A stretch of DNA of 64,000 bases, taken from assembly GCF_052857255.1 (NCBI RefSeq), contig NC_135502.1:188353806-188417805 (forward strand), written 5' to 3'. A program made the translations under genes and the position numbers. This DNA is from Amblyomma americanum (lineage: Eukaryota; Arthropoda; Arachnida; Ixodida; Ixodidae). The notes under the pieces were generated by a model. That model was not told where the DNA came from and ran no database searches. It was given only the letters and a program-made list of their open reading frames with translations. Positions 19,589 through 31,888 of this stretch are shown in pieces (the first letter of the stretch is position 1; each line of letters begins with the position of its first letter).

Positions 19589-21766
19589 CAAGCAACCATT
19601 CAGGATACAAGAATAACGCCCGATTCGCAGTCATTGTTGGACTTGGTGTTCCTGCCAAATAATATAAAAGAACACACCGTTAACGTTGAAGATGGTGTCT
19701 CTGACCATAAGATGATTATTGTTTCCTTACCGCTTAGAATCAGCGAGTGTTCAAAGCCTTATATCCCTGTGCGCGTTAAGGATTATGAGCGTGCGGACGA
19801 CACCTCCATTCTTGACTACCTGGAATCTGCCTTTGATGATTTTGAAATTGATTATGATTCCAAAACAGCAGAAGAGTTGTGGCAGCAATTTAAGAAAATT
19901 ATACAACACTGCGTTGACAGGTATATCCCAACTCGTGTTAAAAAGACGAAGCACCGAAGCCCGTGGATCACCAGGGACATAATTCATATGAAACGTAAAA
20001 TAAAAAGACTACGTAAAAAGAAAAATAAACGTATTCATGTTTTGAGACTTCGTGCTGAGTTGAAGCAGGCACTGAAAGAAGCTAAAAAAAAGTTTTTCGA
20101 TGAAACGCTTAGCCGCTTCCTCAAAACATCGCCGCAGAAGTTCTGGCGATACTTTAGTGATAGGAAGGAGAGAGTACAGGAGATTAAGCACAAAAATCAG
20201 GTACTGATAAAAAAGGAGCATATAGTAGATCATTTTAATCACTTTTTCCAGTCCGTATTCACCGCAACCAAAGATGACGTAGACCTTAGTTCAGAACGCT
20301 TGTTGCCTAGCCGAATGAATGACGTCATAATTTCGCAGGAGGGCGTATTTCAGCAGCTCCTCAATTTGGATGTTAGAAAGGCCAATGGACCAGACAACAT
20401 ACCAACCCAGTTTCTCCGAAGATATGCAGAGTGGGCCTCACGATACCTTAACCTTATTTTTCAAAAATCCTTGCACACCCATTGTGTACCACAAGATTGG
20501 CGCAATGCACTAGTAATTCCGGTGTTTAAAGAAGGCAACCGAACTCTTGTAAATAACTACCGCCCAATATCTCTTACATCGATTTCTTGTAAATTTATGG
20601 AACATATTATAGCGAAGCATATCTTTCATTACCTAGAAACAAGCTGTTTACTTTACCCTCAGCAACACGGATTCCGAGCAGGCCTTTCCACCACTACACA
20701 ACTTGTAGAGACAATTCACGATTTGGCAATGACTATTGATGCGAAGCAGCAAATTGACATAATCGCTGTAGATTTTGCCAAAGCTTTTGATAAGGTGCCA
20801 CACAATAAATTAGTTTTTAAACTGGAAAGAGCTGGAATTAATATGAATATTGTAAAATGGATTAAAGCGTACTTAGGAAATCGTAACCAGGTGGTCAAAA
20901 TGGATGGTCATGTGTCCGCCTCACTAGCAGTTCTTTCAGGAGTTCCACAGGGTTCTGTTCTGGGACCGTTGTTATTTTTGGTGTATAATAATGATATCTC
21001 TGCTGTCATGGAACCAAATGTACGACTGAAGCTATTCGCAGATGACTGTTTAATTTATTCCACAGTTAGAAACACGGAAGACCAGCTTAGAATTAAGAAC
21101 TCTTTACAGGTATTAAGCGAATGGTGCAACAAATGGAACATGGAAATAAATTATTCCAAATCAACGTACATGCACATTACAACGAAGAAATCTGTTCTTT
21201 CGTTTCCATATTTCATTGGTGACAAGTGTTTGGTAAACGTAACTCCGTTTAAGTATCTAGGAATGACAATAACACAAAATTTAAATTGGGGCACACATAT
21301 AGAAGAGGTGTGCTCTAAAGCACACCAGAGGTTATGTTTTTTGAGAAAAAAATTGGAGAATGCTACACGAGATGTAAGACTAATTGCATATAAAGCTTTT
21401 GTGAGGCCAATCCTTGAGTATGCGTCAGTAGTATGGATTTCTAAACAGAATTATTTAAAGAAACAATTAGAAAGAGTTCAGAGGTACGCATTACGCTTTA
21501 TTTGCTGCCGATATCGAAGGACAGACTCAGTTACAGATAGGCTTTTTTCCTGTAACCTGGATTCATTAGAAATACGTAGAGAAAAAAATCGCCTAAAGCT
21601 ACTATTCCAGATGCTCCAAGGACAGGTAAACATTCAAAAGGAAACATACATACAAGCGCCAGGCAAACGGAGTTCGAGAACAAATCATAGTCGGATAATT
21701 CAGCCGTACTACGCCCATTGTGAAGCTTTCAGAAATTCCTTCTTCCCCCATGTAATTGAAATGTGA
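19589..21766 (+). pseudogene. LINE ORF2: endonuclease C-terminus and reverse transcriptase (long open frame)
   Basis: The frame resumes with SLLDLVF and GVSDHKMI (the catalytic SDH of the endonuclease), then a basic linker and a complete RT: NNYRPISLTSISCK, QHGFRAGLSTTTQL, IIAVDFAKAFDKVPH, SGVPQGSVLGPLLFLVY, KLFADDCLIYS, KYLGMTI, ending with the thumb region YASVVWISKQNYLK and RSFF-like RNSFFPHVIEM. No stop interrupts about 726 codons. Motif order fits CR1/L2-group LINEs. The reading frame is intact by itself but is disconnected from its endonuclease N-terminus by the insertion at 19503. The stop at 21764-21766 falls one codon after the Met where a Trp is usual, so it may be premature. Confidence 0.88.
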
Positions 21767-23040
21767 GGGTAGTTGAAGATGCAGACAATTTATATAAGAG
21801 GTGAACTAAGCTTACTCACACCATTTGATTTTGCTGATAACGAAGTTGGCTCGGCAGTCTTGTTCAGAAACTTATTAAACATGCTACGTGCACTCCTCAC
21901 TGAGGGCTTTGGGGACCATATAGAGGAGTCGTATTTCAGGCACAGTTATATCGAAGTGCGCTTTGTGAAAAATGCTATGAAACAAATACAGAAGAACCGA
22001 CATATAATGTTCTTGGTTATAACGAACGCTCGTTTATTACGAACGAGGTTGGGAATAACAGTCATTTAAAATATGTATTTGAGCAATGCCACTGCGTCTC
22101 AGATCAACGAACGACCATAACACTACAACTCGGTTAGAGCACACAAGGAGAAGCCGCGTATTCGGCCTCGCAGTTGAAAAACGCGCACTTCCCGCCGGCG
22201 TACATAGATACCGAAAAGCGTTTTCTAGCTTCCGTGACACTATCTCCCTCTTCTAAAACCACATGTCGACCACAAAAAAGCGAAAGTCTACATTGAAACC
22301 GCCGGCCAAGCGCGCATCGACGTACGGGCTGCAGTGCAAGTCGGCGCTGATGCACCTGTGCTGGTTCGTCGAAGTGGAAACACAAGCAGTGCAATTGATA
22401 CGTCCTTCGCGCGCGTGAGTTGCGCGAGCTTCTTCGCTGCAAGTTTTGCCGAGTATATCGGAGAGCGAAGGCCGACCTTCCACCAGTTGCCATGAACACC
22501 CATGTCGTAATTAGTATATATCGTGTTCTTAAAGCAGCTCGTTGGCAGAAATAATTTCGATGAGTAGGAGTCGATCACACTGAGGAGCTTGGAAAACACT
22601 TTCATAAGAGACGCAGACGTTCTTAACGGATATTTTCGAGAAATAAATGCCACCTTTGCCCGACTTTGCATTTTTCGCTGTGATAGGGGAATCCTTATTA
22701 CTATGAACTTCGGATATAACGAAAACGCGCCTTGTGATCGTTAGATATACAGCTTACCTCCTGCCCTTCAAAAGATGTTCCAGCTCTTTCACCTGTATTG
22801 TCAAGACTGGCCTGAAAGCCGATTGAGCTCAGTTTTAAAAACACATTAAACTGTGTGTGTCATTGCAAATTTTATGAATGACAGGAATATTTCTGCAGAG
22901 GAAGCCTAGCCGCTAAGTCAAAAGTCATCGCAGTGCTGGTGTTTTTACGCTCTTTATTTTACTTTCGGGCAAATAATTGGAATACTCACAGAACTGCTGT
23001 CGTCGCGCTGCAGCGAGGGCTGTTGTTTCCACTTTTGGCC
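21767..23040. other. LINE 3' flank and unassigned DNA
   Basis: A 98-codon plus-strand frame (21773-22069) has no recognised motif. Motifs such as GTTATAACGAACG (about 22018) and GGATATAACGAAAAC (about 22709) resemble the noncoding ends of pogo/Tigger-like transposons, but no transposase could be read between them, so I leave the stretch unassigned. Confidence 0.3.
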
Positions 23041-23048
23041 GGAAGTAC

Positions 23049-23246
23049 TCATGGAACCGCGCCTTGGGATAGTTGACGGCGCTTCCATGATATCCCGAAA
23101 GACTCACTCAAGGATTGATCCATCACGTAGTCTTCGGGGCGAAAATGAAGCGAACACACGTGCTCATACGACGGTACTCTGCCTTCCACTTTTAGTAGCG
23201 GCCTAGCACGCAACCAAGTGGTCCGCCGTGGCTCATCTCTTGGCAC
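23049..23246 (-). pseudogene. THAP-domain fragment
   Basis: The minus frame has PRDEPRRTTWLRA, then VCSLHFRPEDYV and, near the end, AVP followed by TGA at 23049-23051. The spacing of the P-R-W, CSLHF and AVP elements is that of the THAP zinc finger, a DNA-binding domain of P-like and other transposases and of some host regulators. The N-terminal C-x2-4-C half is missing (a TAA lies just upstream), so it is a fragment, or an exon whose partner I cannot find. Confidence 0.6.
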
Positions 23247-23249
23247 ATT

Positions 23250-24295
23250 GTGTTACACCACCCCACCGGCGCAGCTACTTCCCTGCTGCAATTTGGCATG
23301 GCTGTTAGGAAAACCGACAAAGTCGCATTGCCTGATATTTTGCTGTGCAGCAGCCTCCATCTGTGTTGCTATTACGGTGCCGAGGTGTTGATAAAAGACC
23401 GACGACGCAATACGTCCGCGTACGCTGGCTGTGAGCGTGGCCACCCGGAGGCAGGAAGCCTATAGCGCGCACTGCTCCGGCGTAGGGTAAACTGCGGCAC
23501 ATGCCAACAAATTGTTGCCGAGGAATAGCTTGGTCCAGGGAGCACGGTTAGGTAAGGCGCCGGCGGGTCATTTGCCCCTTCCGGCGTGGGCAGCCGCTGC
23601 TAATTTAATATATTAACCCCAGCCACGAGGGGCGAGGACAATGTCGGCGCGTCGAGCGCATCGAAGGCTGTCCGAGGCTTTGGGGCCAACAGATTGTGAG
23701 TCCTTCAACGGCGCCGTTGCACGGTGCAGCAGGCGGCGTCGAGGAGTATTCGCACGGTTGAAAAGGGCCAGACTTTTATGCCACGAAAAAAAAACAAACA
23801 GACGGGTGCTCAAGGGCTCGCGCCATTAAAGTTGGCGGCTTGAAAGTAAAGGCGACGCAGGCCGCTTCAACGGGTACACGAAAGCACCGTGCCCGTTCCC
23901 GGAGGTACGGGGTCCACTGAATCCGGCTCTGGGGCCCACTTGCGCATGTGCTATCAGCAAGAAATGTAACGCGAACAAGACATTTGAACCACAGACAGAA
24001 AAATACACAGCTCTTAGCCAGGGCAAGCTCAATACTGTAGTTGCTATTCTTTTACCTTCGAAGGCGGAAAGACTATCAGAAGCGTTAATCAACCTCGCTT
24101 GTGTTTCATTTCAAGGACCTAACATGTGGGTGTTTCTGTGTTGCCACCTCAGTTTTCTTGTTCGCGTTTCATTTGTTACTTAAAGTACCTTTATCTGTGC
24201 ACGATGAATGGATTGAATTGGCCGAGAGCACAAATAATCTATTGAGTCAACAGCAAACAAAGGAGCTGGAGGAACGCGCGCAGTCTCCGTATAAT
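23250..24295. other. Intergenic, no recognised feature
   Basis: Mixed composition with GC-richer patches (23500-23900). Short frames only. I see no element motif. Confidence 0.4.
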
Positions 24296-24612
24296 AATAC
24301 TAATAATAATTGGTTTTTTGGGGAAAGGAAATGGTGCCGTATCGGTCTCATATATCTTTGGACATCTGAACCGCGCCGTAAGAGAAGGGATAAAGGAGGG
24401 AATGAAAGAAGAAAGGAAGAATAGGTGCCGTAGTGGAGGGCTCCGGAATAATTTCGACCACCTGGGGATCTTTAACGTGCACTGACATCGCACAGCACAC
24501 GGGTGCCTTGGCGATTTTCCTCCATAAAAACGCAGCCGCCGCGGTCGGGTTCGAACCCGGGAACTCCGGATCAGTAGTCGAGCGCCCTAACCACTGAGCC
24601 ACCGCGGCGGGG
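24296..24612 (-). mobile_element. tRNA-derived SINE, long subfamily
   Basis: On the minus strand: GCCGCGGTGGCTCAGTGG (box A-like), GGGTTCGAACCCG (box B-like), the shared core TGCACGTTAAAGATCCCCAG and GGTCGAAATTATTCCGGAGC, then a 3' half with a pyrimidine-rich stretch and CATTTCCTTTCCCC, ending near AATTATTATTAG. The 3' half differs from the copies at 4304 and 30897 and matches the copy at 36095-36362. Confidence 0.82.
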
Positions 24613-25039
24613 CATCGCCAGCTTCCAAATCTCTTTTTCTTAGCTACCTTGTATCTTGTCTTCCGTCCCTAATATACGCAGGGCGAGCTTACGAAGACAG
24701 AAGTGCTCTTATACTGTTTACTGCCCTATACGATCACTGACCACCGTGCGAACATAGTTTTTCATCGGCCGTGGTGATCAGCTGGCCAGCCTTAACAGGC
24801 TTCTTCAAAGGTAGACTAGCTGCTGGATCAGCAGTTGGAGTTCCGCTGCTGTTCCGCGCTTGTATATCGAGGCGCGTCAAAAACGCAAAAACGCGCTCAT
24901 GCTTACCGGCATACTAAAACTCACTCGGCCGCCTGTGGCGCCGCCAATTATCGTTTCGTTTTTGCTTTCAACATTCAGGTTGTCTTTTGTCTGCCTTCTT
25001 TGTGTTATAAACCTAAGTAGCACAAAGTGGGTTCTGGAA
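24613..25039. other. Intergenic, no recognised feature
   Basis: Unique-looking sequence between the SINE and the GGGC-rich repeat region. No motif recognised. Confidence 0.4.
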
Positions 25040-25600
25040 TGGGGCCCCTTGTTGGCCCCAAGTGGGCAGTCCATATGGGCCCCATGTGGTATTTCAACTC
25101 GTGCCCAGCAGGGGCCCAAATGGGCAGCCCGCTTGGGCTGCCCTAAAGGAGCCAGAAGAGAACCAGCTTGGGCAGCCCATTTCGCATGCCCCCCCAAAAA
25201 ACTAGATCGGGCCCAACGTGGGCAGCCAATTTCAATGCCGTGGTGGGGCCCTTGTTGGGCAGCCCACTTTCAATGCCCTGGTGGGGCTCTTGGTGGGCCC
25301 GAGTGGGCAGCCCACTTTCAATGCCCTGGTGGGGCCCTTGTTGGGCCCGCGTGGGCAGCCCATTTTCAACGCCCTGATGTGGCCATTGTTGGGCCCGAGT
25401 GGGTAGCCCACTCTCATGCCCTTAGGCAGCCCAGTTCGGCCGAAAGTGGGCAGCCCTCCTTGGTTGCCCAGATGAAGCCCAGTCTGGGCACAGGTGGGCT
25501 GCCCAATTTGGCCCAGACCGGCCTTTATAAGGGCAACCAAACTGGGCTGCCCTGATGAAGCCTAGTTTGGGCCAAGTGGGCAACTCAAGTCAGCATAAAC
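25040..25600. repeat. GGGC/GCCC-rich repeat region with a 48-bp minisatellite core
   Basis: Dominated by TGGGCAGCCCA and TTGGGCCC words. At about 25229-25412 a 48-bp unit (beginning CTTTCAATGCCCTGGTGGGG and ending GTGGGCAGCCCA) is repeated about four times with substitutions; the first copy is 10 bp short. Because 48 is a multiple of three and the words are palindromic, open frames appear on both strands (16-residue repeats). These are by-products, not genes. Confidence 0.78.
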
Positions 25601-27356
25601 AGATCAAATTATAGAAAATCCGATGTATTCACAGACAAATCTTATGCAGGTCAACCAATATCTTAAGCTTCTCTGCCTTAAATTGGCCAGAGTCGCTGTA
25701 CCAATACAGGGCCTGATCTCAAAAATGGCCTAGCTGGAAGAGGGCTAGGCAAATGCTAGACAATATTAGCTAACAAATGTCAGTGTCAAAATTCGTGTGT
25801 GCGACTCTCTCAACTGCTGTTTGCATTTTGCAGGTTTCTTTTTGTGCCAATTTACTTTTCTGGCCTCCAACTTAAGGGTGTCTATTTGGAATCGAAGGTG
25901 GCCTAGATATGAGTAACGGTGGACATTAAAGAGCCCAATCATAAGCTAAAGGGTCGCAAGAGGGGGGTTGAGAAATTAGGAATGAAATATGTGCATTACG
26001 TAGTGGAAATACCACTGAGTGTGCTTGTCACGTACAAGTCCTCGATTGCAAGCTGGTAACTTGCAAGGCATTTTCGAAAATTCGCGCTCTTGCGCCGCAA
26101 CCCACGTCACCAAGCGTTCACCCGAGATTGCGCGCATTGCACTGGCTAGCGCAAATGACTTCATGATGCAGAATGCTATCACTGGTTCGGGAGCTATACA
26201 GACAAAAAGGACGGGTGCTTGCGCGGCCCCGAAGGTGACTGCAGCAACTCCCCCTTTGTATTCCCTCCTCCGTCTGTAGCTGTGGCGGCTTGTGTACGAG
26301 TTGAGAGGTAAAACATGGAGGCAGTTTTTAATTGCCAATATGTCTGCTTTACACAAGCTATACTGAAAATTTCTGCAGGCAGCTGATAGGCAATCCAATA
26401 TCTACCAGTTTCATCTGCTTTTCGTACCCTCTTTGGGCCCCTCCCCTTTCGACGCCTTTTTAAGGCTCGGAACAAGAATGCCACAATTTGTGGCTTGGTT
26501 TTGTTCACATGATAATCATTTCCTGTTAACGAAACATTCTAGTAAATTTAACAGATCATTAGGCTATGATAATTAAGATTTAGTGTTCTACAGCAATTCT
26601 CAAGAAAACCAGACTAAGATATAATATCTGGTAATATTCAAATTAAAGAGCCCTTTTAATGCACTGCAAGTTGACAGAACCAAAGTAATAGTTCAGAGAA
26701 ACCAAAATTCAAATTAAAGTTCTTTTACTTTTTGTTGTCCAGTAAAGCAACTACAGTGGCCGTAAAGAAATATCAATCATCTCTTCAAGCAGATTATTCT
26801 GAAGGCCAAATGCTTGCTGCCAGTTAAATTGAACCAGAAATACAAGGAAAAGGGGTGTATCTGTGCATCATTTCATCTCAAAACACTTGCATTTACTGCT
26901 TAGCACAAAAAATCAAAGCCACAGTGAATCAAGCAACCAGTTAAACACAATGCTTAAAGAGAATGCGAGGGACCAGAAACATCACAAAGTGCAAACAAGG
27001 GCAAACAAACATGGCATGCGAAAACTAGCCAACAACAACACTATACAGGCGAAGCTGCCTAAAAGGCCGCCTGTGCCTTCCACCTTCTAGCGTAAACTGC
27101 AAGGCGACTGGCGTCCTTACGGAATTTTTCAGGATGAGGTGTGTGGCCTCGTTCACTATGTCGCCTCCGATCAAGGCAAGCCGCTTGATGCGAAAACCAT
27201 TCTCCTCTGAAAAGGGGTTCACCATGGCTTACTCGGATTAATCGCGACATCACGAAAGTCACAAGACACTAATGGCTGAAGGGCATCCTTTAAAGGGCAT
27301 CTGCTGCTTTTTTCTTGAGTTGTATACAACTACACTGCATTATATATATGCGCTAT
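25601..27356. other. Intergenic, no recognised feature
   Basis: Several frames of 60-140 codons on both strands lack recognisable domains. No repeat unit or element terminus was identified. Confidence 0.4.
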
Positions 27357-27945
27357 GAAGAAGGGAATCACCATAGCCGCACTGCCTTCGCTCAGTGCGA
27401 GCGTCTGCTGACCGGAACAGACGAGAGACTCGGTCGCCGCCGTGGTTTCGCCACCGCCTGAGCGTTAACCTAAGCCCCCGTTATACTTGGTGGAGGTGCG
27501 GGGTGCCAAAAACACCGCCATGACAACGGTCAGTTTGATCCGGACTTCCCACCCGGTTCACTCGTCTAGCTGTGGATCCCTTCCACTGCTCCCCGCCTCT
27601 CAAAGAAACTTCTTTCGAAATACCATGGCCCCTACTGCGTCCTGGAGCGCACATCCTCCGTGAAGTACCTTACTGAGCCCCTCGCACCGTCTGCCGATAT
27701 CCGCTAACGCGGGTGCGAGACTCTGCATGTCCAACGACTCAAGCCATACTATGACCCGGTTGTGTTGTTGGCACCATTGGTCGCGCCAGGATGGCTCCTT
27801 TACTCCCTGGGGCCATTGTGAAGAAGGGCATCATCCTAGCCGTACTGCCATCGCTCAGAGCAAGCGCATGCTGACTTGAACAGACGAGAGACTGTCGCCG
27901 CCGTGGTTTCGCTGCCGCCCGAGTGTTAACCTAAGCCCCCGTTTT
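27357..27945 (+). mobile_element. Internally deleted Gypsy element: LTR end, primer site, pol 3' remnant, LTR
   Basis: Two related blocks lie in direct orientation (about 27357-27487 and 27819-27943). Both run from GAAGAAGG through ACAGACGAGAGACT and CGCCGCCGTGGTTTCG to GTTAACCTAAGCCCCCGTT. The first is followed at once by TGGTGGAGGTGCGGGG (27488), a plausible tRNA primer-binding site. The 330 bp between the blocks resembles the chromodomain-like end of Gypsy pol, with stops. Nearly the whole internal region is missing. Confidence 0.62.
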
Positions 27946-29614
27946 AGCGCCTAGAGTCTACACTCAAGCAAATTTTGATAAATGCACAAAACTTAAAAAG
28001 GAAAAAAAAGACTAACCCATTTTTGGCGAAACACTATCCTCGCCACTAGAGTCTGGAGACTCCAAGTGTGATGTCTGTTCGGCTAGTGCCATTTTTTCGC
28101 AGGCTTTCGCATTGGAGACTAGGTTGTAGGACATACAAGGCAGCAAAATTAGGCATGGAAAGCATCAAGGGGTGTATTTAAGTAACACTTGTGGCACAAT
28201 AAACCCAATACCAGCACTGCTGGTTTTCAACACAGCTTGCCTCATGGAAACTCATAATTTAGAGAAACCGGAATTTGTCAGTAATTTGAGTTCAGGACTC
28301 AGCCAAGAAGCAAACATTTTTGAAAACTGCAGACTATCTTTCTCTCTCTGTAAAGTATACTCCATGCCTACAACTCAATTGAGAATGCCTTCCAGTAGGT
28401 GACTTGTTGCATCATTAACATTTCAATCAAAAGGGACGAAAGAAATAACATTTGGGTACATGGCACTGTGGGTGATCCTCCTGAGCAACTAGCCTGCGGT
28501 TTATAATGAATACAAAGGGCGGTTTCCTGGGTCCTCACCTAGGCAGATTGTTTGGTAAGAGGCAATCTGCAATGGGTACATGCAAACTTACATTATTATG
28601 ATCTCAGGGGTTACAGTGCCATTTCTGAACTGCATCTGAACTTCACTTCGGTCTTGCTTCCCAATTATACACCCAAGACATCGTGATGTGGATATGAAGT
28701 TAATCTAGTCCAATTATTGTGGCATATTTTTTCGTCACGTACAAGACATCAGGATGTTGATATAAACTTAATCCAACCCAATTTTTGTGGCATATTTTTT
28801 ATTGTCATGAACAAACAGCCACAATTTCATCACGAAAAAGCAAGCAATTCATGTTTCAGCTTAACAATAATAAATGGGTCTAATTGCTGAGGCTCAAACG
28901 CAATAATATTGCTTAGTTGAAATGTAAGACCTAGGCATCTTGTTTTTTAAGATTTTAGTTTCGGCTGTGGCTAAAGATACATCGTACAGATCCAGCACAT
29001 TCATATTCAATACAGGTCTCAGCGATCTGAAGGCTCAGGCTAAAGGCGTGCCGGTTGTACCCAGTAACCCAGTACATTTTTTTTTACACAGCCAGACTGA
29101 TTCTATCCTATCTGTGTTTTCTCAAAGAATTGATCCCACAATATTTTCCTAGCAATATTTATTATGTGAAGCAGATACGTTAGCATCTCTAATCCAGTAT
29201 GAGTTGTAGCAAGGAAATGAAGTTGATAGGCTTTGGTAGCGCGAGTGGTGGCACAACTTCTTAGATATGCCCTGGGCATTTAATTCTCGCAAATCTGCTC
29301 GATTTTACCCTATATGTCCTTCTAGCTGCCTCTTTCATTGAGGCAGTTATATCTCTGATTTGAGAATATTTACCTGCTACCCGGAATGAAGCTACTGGTG
29401 TTGAGTATGCGAGCTTCGAATGTATGCTACGCGTCCTGTTGCACTTGCACGACAAACGCCTGGTTACCTGTCGTAGAGCTTGCTGTTCACTGTTACTTGC
29501 CATGGGATAAATGCAGAACCACTCCTGGTTACCCCCATGTAATCATGATGTCCATGTGTTTGCCCGTGTTTACACTTCAAGCAGGCGACTACTGCTCTGC
29601 GATGTCTCCAACTC
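27946..29614. other. Intergenic, AT-rich; contains a small tandem duplication
   Basis: No coding motif seen. At about 28676-28811 a block of roughly 68-70 bp (AAGACATC to GTGGCATATTTTTT) occurs twice in tandem with divergence. Confidence 0.45.
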
Positions 29615-29617
29615 TTA

Positions 29618-30380
29618 TGGTGTCTTCTACTGGTCGCTTTAGATCGCTCTAGAGCGCTCTCAGAGGCGACCGCACATTCCGCTGGTCGAAACTGGCCGCT
29701 CTGACTACATTCGCTGGTTCTTTCTGAGCGCTTGCCTCCAGCTCAGAGCGCTCTGACGCGCTCCGAGAAAAAAGTCGGAGCGGCTCCGAGATGATTCCAC
29801 GTGACAGAGCCACTTCCGCCATTTCGCCAAAGCGGTGCGAGACCTCGGCGTCCCCTGCGCGTAGGCAGAAGCAAGTGTAGGCTTTTTACGCAGTAGTAGC
29901 GTCCTTGCTGTGTTGTCTTTTGCGGGTGCCACACTGTGTGAGGCAAAATGTCCTAGAGACGCCAGATAACTACTCTAGGAACGCGGTCTGTGTTGCTGTT
30001 GCATTACAACAGCTATTCCAGCAGCAGCTCAGACGAGGACGACAGTGCTATCCACAAGGCGAGGTTCGAAAAATGAGCGTCCCATGGGACGGAAAGCTGC
30101 GGTAGCGATTGATACAGGCTAAGCGGTGACCGCGATGCAAACTTTGTGCGGCCACGTGCGGCTAGAGGTAATCAAGGGACCTTACGTGCGGCTACTGTTG
30201 ACATCAGCGGCGGTGCCGCGTAATAGCTCCGGAAGTTTCGTCCTTCTGCATCCTGCGCTTCCGCTCTAAAAACTCGCTGACCATTCGGCTTGACTAGTCT
30301 CACTATGCGCTCAGAGCGAGAGCGGCTCCCACTCTGACAGATCCTAACCGGATCGCGGGAGCGGGCAGTCGAAGACACCA
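29618..30380. mobile_element. Non-autonomous Harbinger-type MITE
   Basis: 763 bp bounded by inverted termini TGGTGTCTTC-ACTG (29618) and its complement at 30367-30380, with TTA on both outer sides (29615-29617 and 30381-30383). TTA/TAA target duplications and short TIRs are the PIF/Harbinger signature. The first 10 bp and the target are the same as in the autonomous-type element at 38108-42399. The interior is rich in GAGCGCTCTGA-like words on both arms and encodes nothing recognisable. Confidence 0.8.
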
Positions 30381-30383
30381 TTA

Positions 30384-30896
30384 TTGAAGTCCATAACTTA
30401 ACTTTTTTCTTCAGCTCTGTAACTAGGGAAGAAAAAAAATCTGAAAAAGAATGTTCTTAGTTTCTCGAAAGCAGATCTCTTTTCTGACCTGCATATGCCA
30501 ACAACCTACAAGGGGAATCGCTGCCAGTCCAGTAGTGGCTCTACGCTCTTCCTCGCCATCTGCTCAATGGCAGACTGTAGTGCCTTGAGGTGGCCACAAG
30601 CACCTTTGTCTTGACTTCGTCAGTCAGTTAGTCGGCACTGCACCTACTGAATCCATTTCTTTCGTGAACGCTACCACGCAGAGAAGGTAATGCGGCTTTG
30701 GCCTCTTCCTTTTTCTGAAACGCAATTATGCAAGGTAAAGCCACAAATATGTACAGCAAGCTTATGCTTGACTCGTTCCACACTGCTGTTGTCGACACCC
30801 GCAAAAATTTTACACGCGTCAGGCGTATTCACACTCGCTAAAACATTTACATTCTCGACAGGAATACTACGGTCCAACATGACTACTAGGCTTAAA
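30384..30896. other. Intergenic, no recognised feature
   Basis: Only short frames; no motif recognised. Confidence 0.4.
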
Positions 30897-31130
30897 TATA
30901 CGGGTTATGGGGGCTTAACGTCCCAAAGCGACCCAGGCTATGAGAGACGCCGTAGCGAAGGGCTCCGGAAATTTCGACCACGTGGGGTTCTTTAACGTGC
31001 ACGGACATCGTCACAGTTCACGGGCCTCTAGAATTTCGCCTCCATCGAAACTGAGCCGCCATGGCAGGGATCGAATCCACGTCTTTCGGGTCAGCAGCCG
31101 AGCGCCATAACCACTGAGCCACCGCGGCAG
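30897..31130 (-). mobile_element. tRNA-derived SINE, short subfamily
   Basis: Minus strand: GCCGCGGTGGCTCAGTGG, GGATTCGATCCC, GTGCACGTTAAAGAACCCC, GGTCGAAATTTCCGGAGCCC, ending CTTTGGGACGTTAAGCCCCC. It belongs with the split copy at 4304 and supplies its expected uninterrupted 3' end. Confidence 0.84.
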
Positions 31131-31888
31131 ATTTCTCAGAAAAAAAACGCGAAAGCCATACTGCCAACATGCAAACATTCCTTGCATTGCTAGCAAACCA
31201 TGTAAAACGCCTAAGTAGGCGCCTAACATTTTATGTGGACCCCACAGCGATCCTGGACCAACGCCGTGAATGCCTTTCCAAAGACTCCCAACTGCTCAGA
31301 CGTCAGTTATCGTTGCTGTCGACCAATCTAGAAAACGGCTAACCGCTTCAAAGCAAAACGCGGCACTGCGGTGGAAATATACCACGTTGTCAGAGCCCGC
31401 GGCATAGAGCAAGGCGGTGGTCACATGTTAGGATTGTCAGCATGCAAACAACGCTAGTCATAATGCACCCGAGATGTGTGAGAGATTTATGTATAACTAC
31501 AAATCGCACACAAGCTGATAGTTTAACCACGTGAGCCAGGCACTGGAGCGCAGCGGTGCAGCACCATTGCAGCCTTTGTATGCATACATATGCGTGTTGT
31601 TCCATTTCCACGTGTAGCATCCAAAGTGGCGACTGAATACCAGCGCTAGTACTGACAAAAATTTTACTTACCTATCTTGGAGAGCTGTCTTCCACAAAAC
31701 GGATTATAAACATGACAAAGCTTCACGCTGCTTCATGCTGGACTGCACGCACTGCACGCACCTATACAAGCTCCAACACGGGCACAGCGAAAACACGGGG
31801 AAGAAATTTCAAATACGAGCCGTGTTTTTACGTGTCACTGCGCTTAGTAGTCCGGGCCAGAAGTTCCTGTTTGTTTCCTTACCGCTGG
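31131..31888. other. Intergenic, no recognised feature
   Basis: No motif or element end recognised up to the TIR at 31889. Confidence 0.4.

Noticed and set aside
22005..22745. pogo/Tigger transposon
   Set aside because: TATAACGAA-like words at both sides recall Tigger ends, but no transposase motif and no TA-flanked TIR pair could be matched.
24860..25555. 231-codon open frame rich in Trp/Pro/Gly (and its antisense partner)
   Set aside because: It spans the 48-bp GGGC minisatellite and owes its length to a unit divisible by three with palindromic words. No domain was seen.
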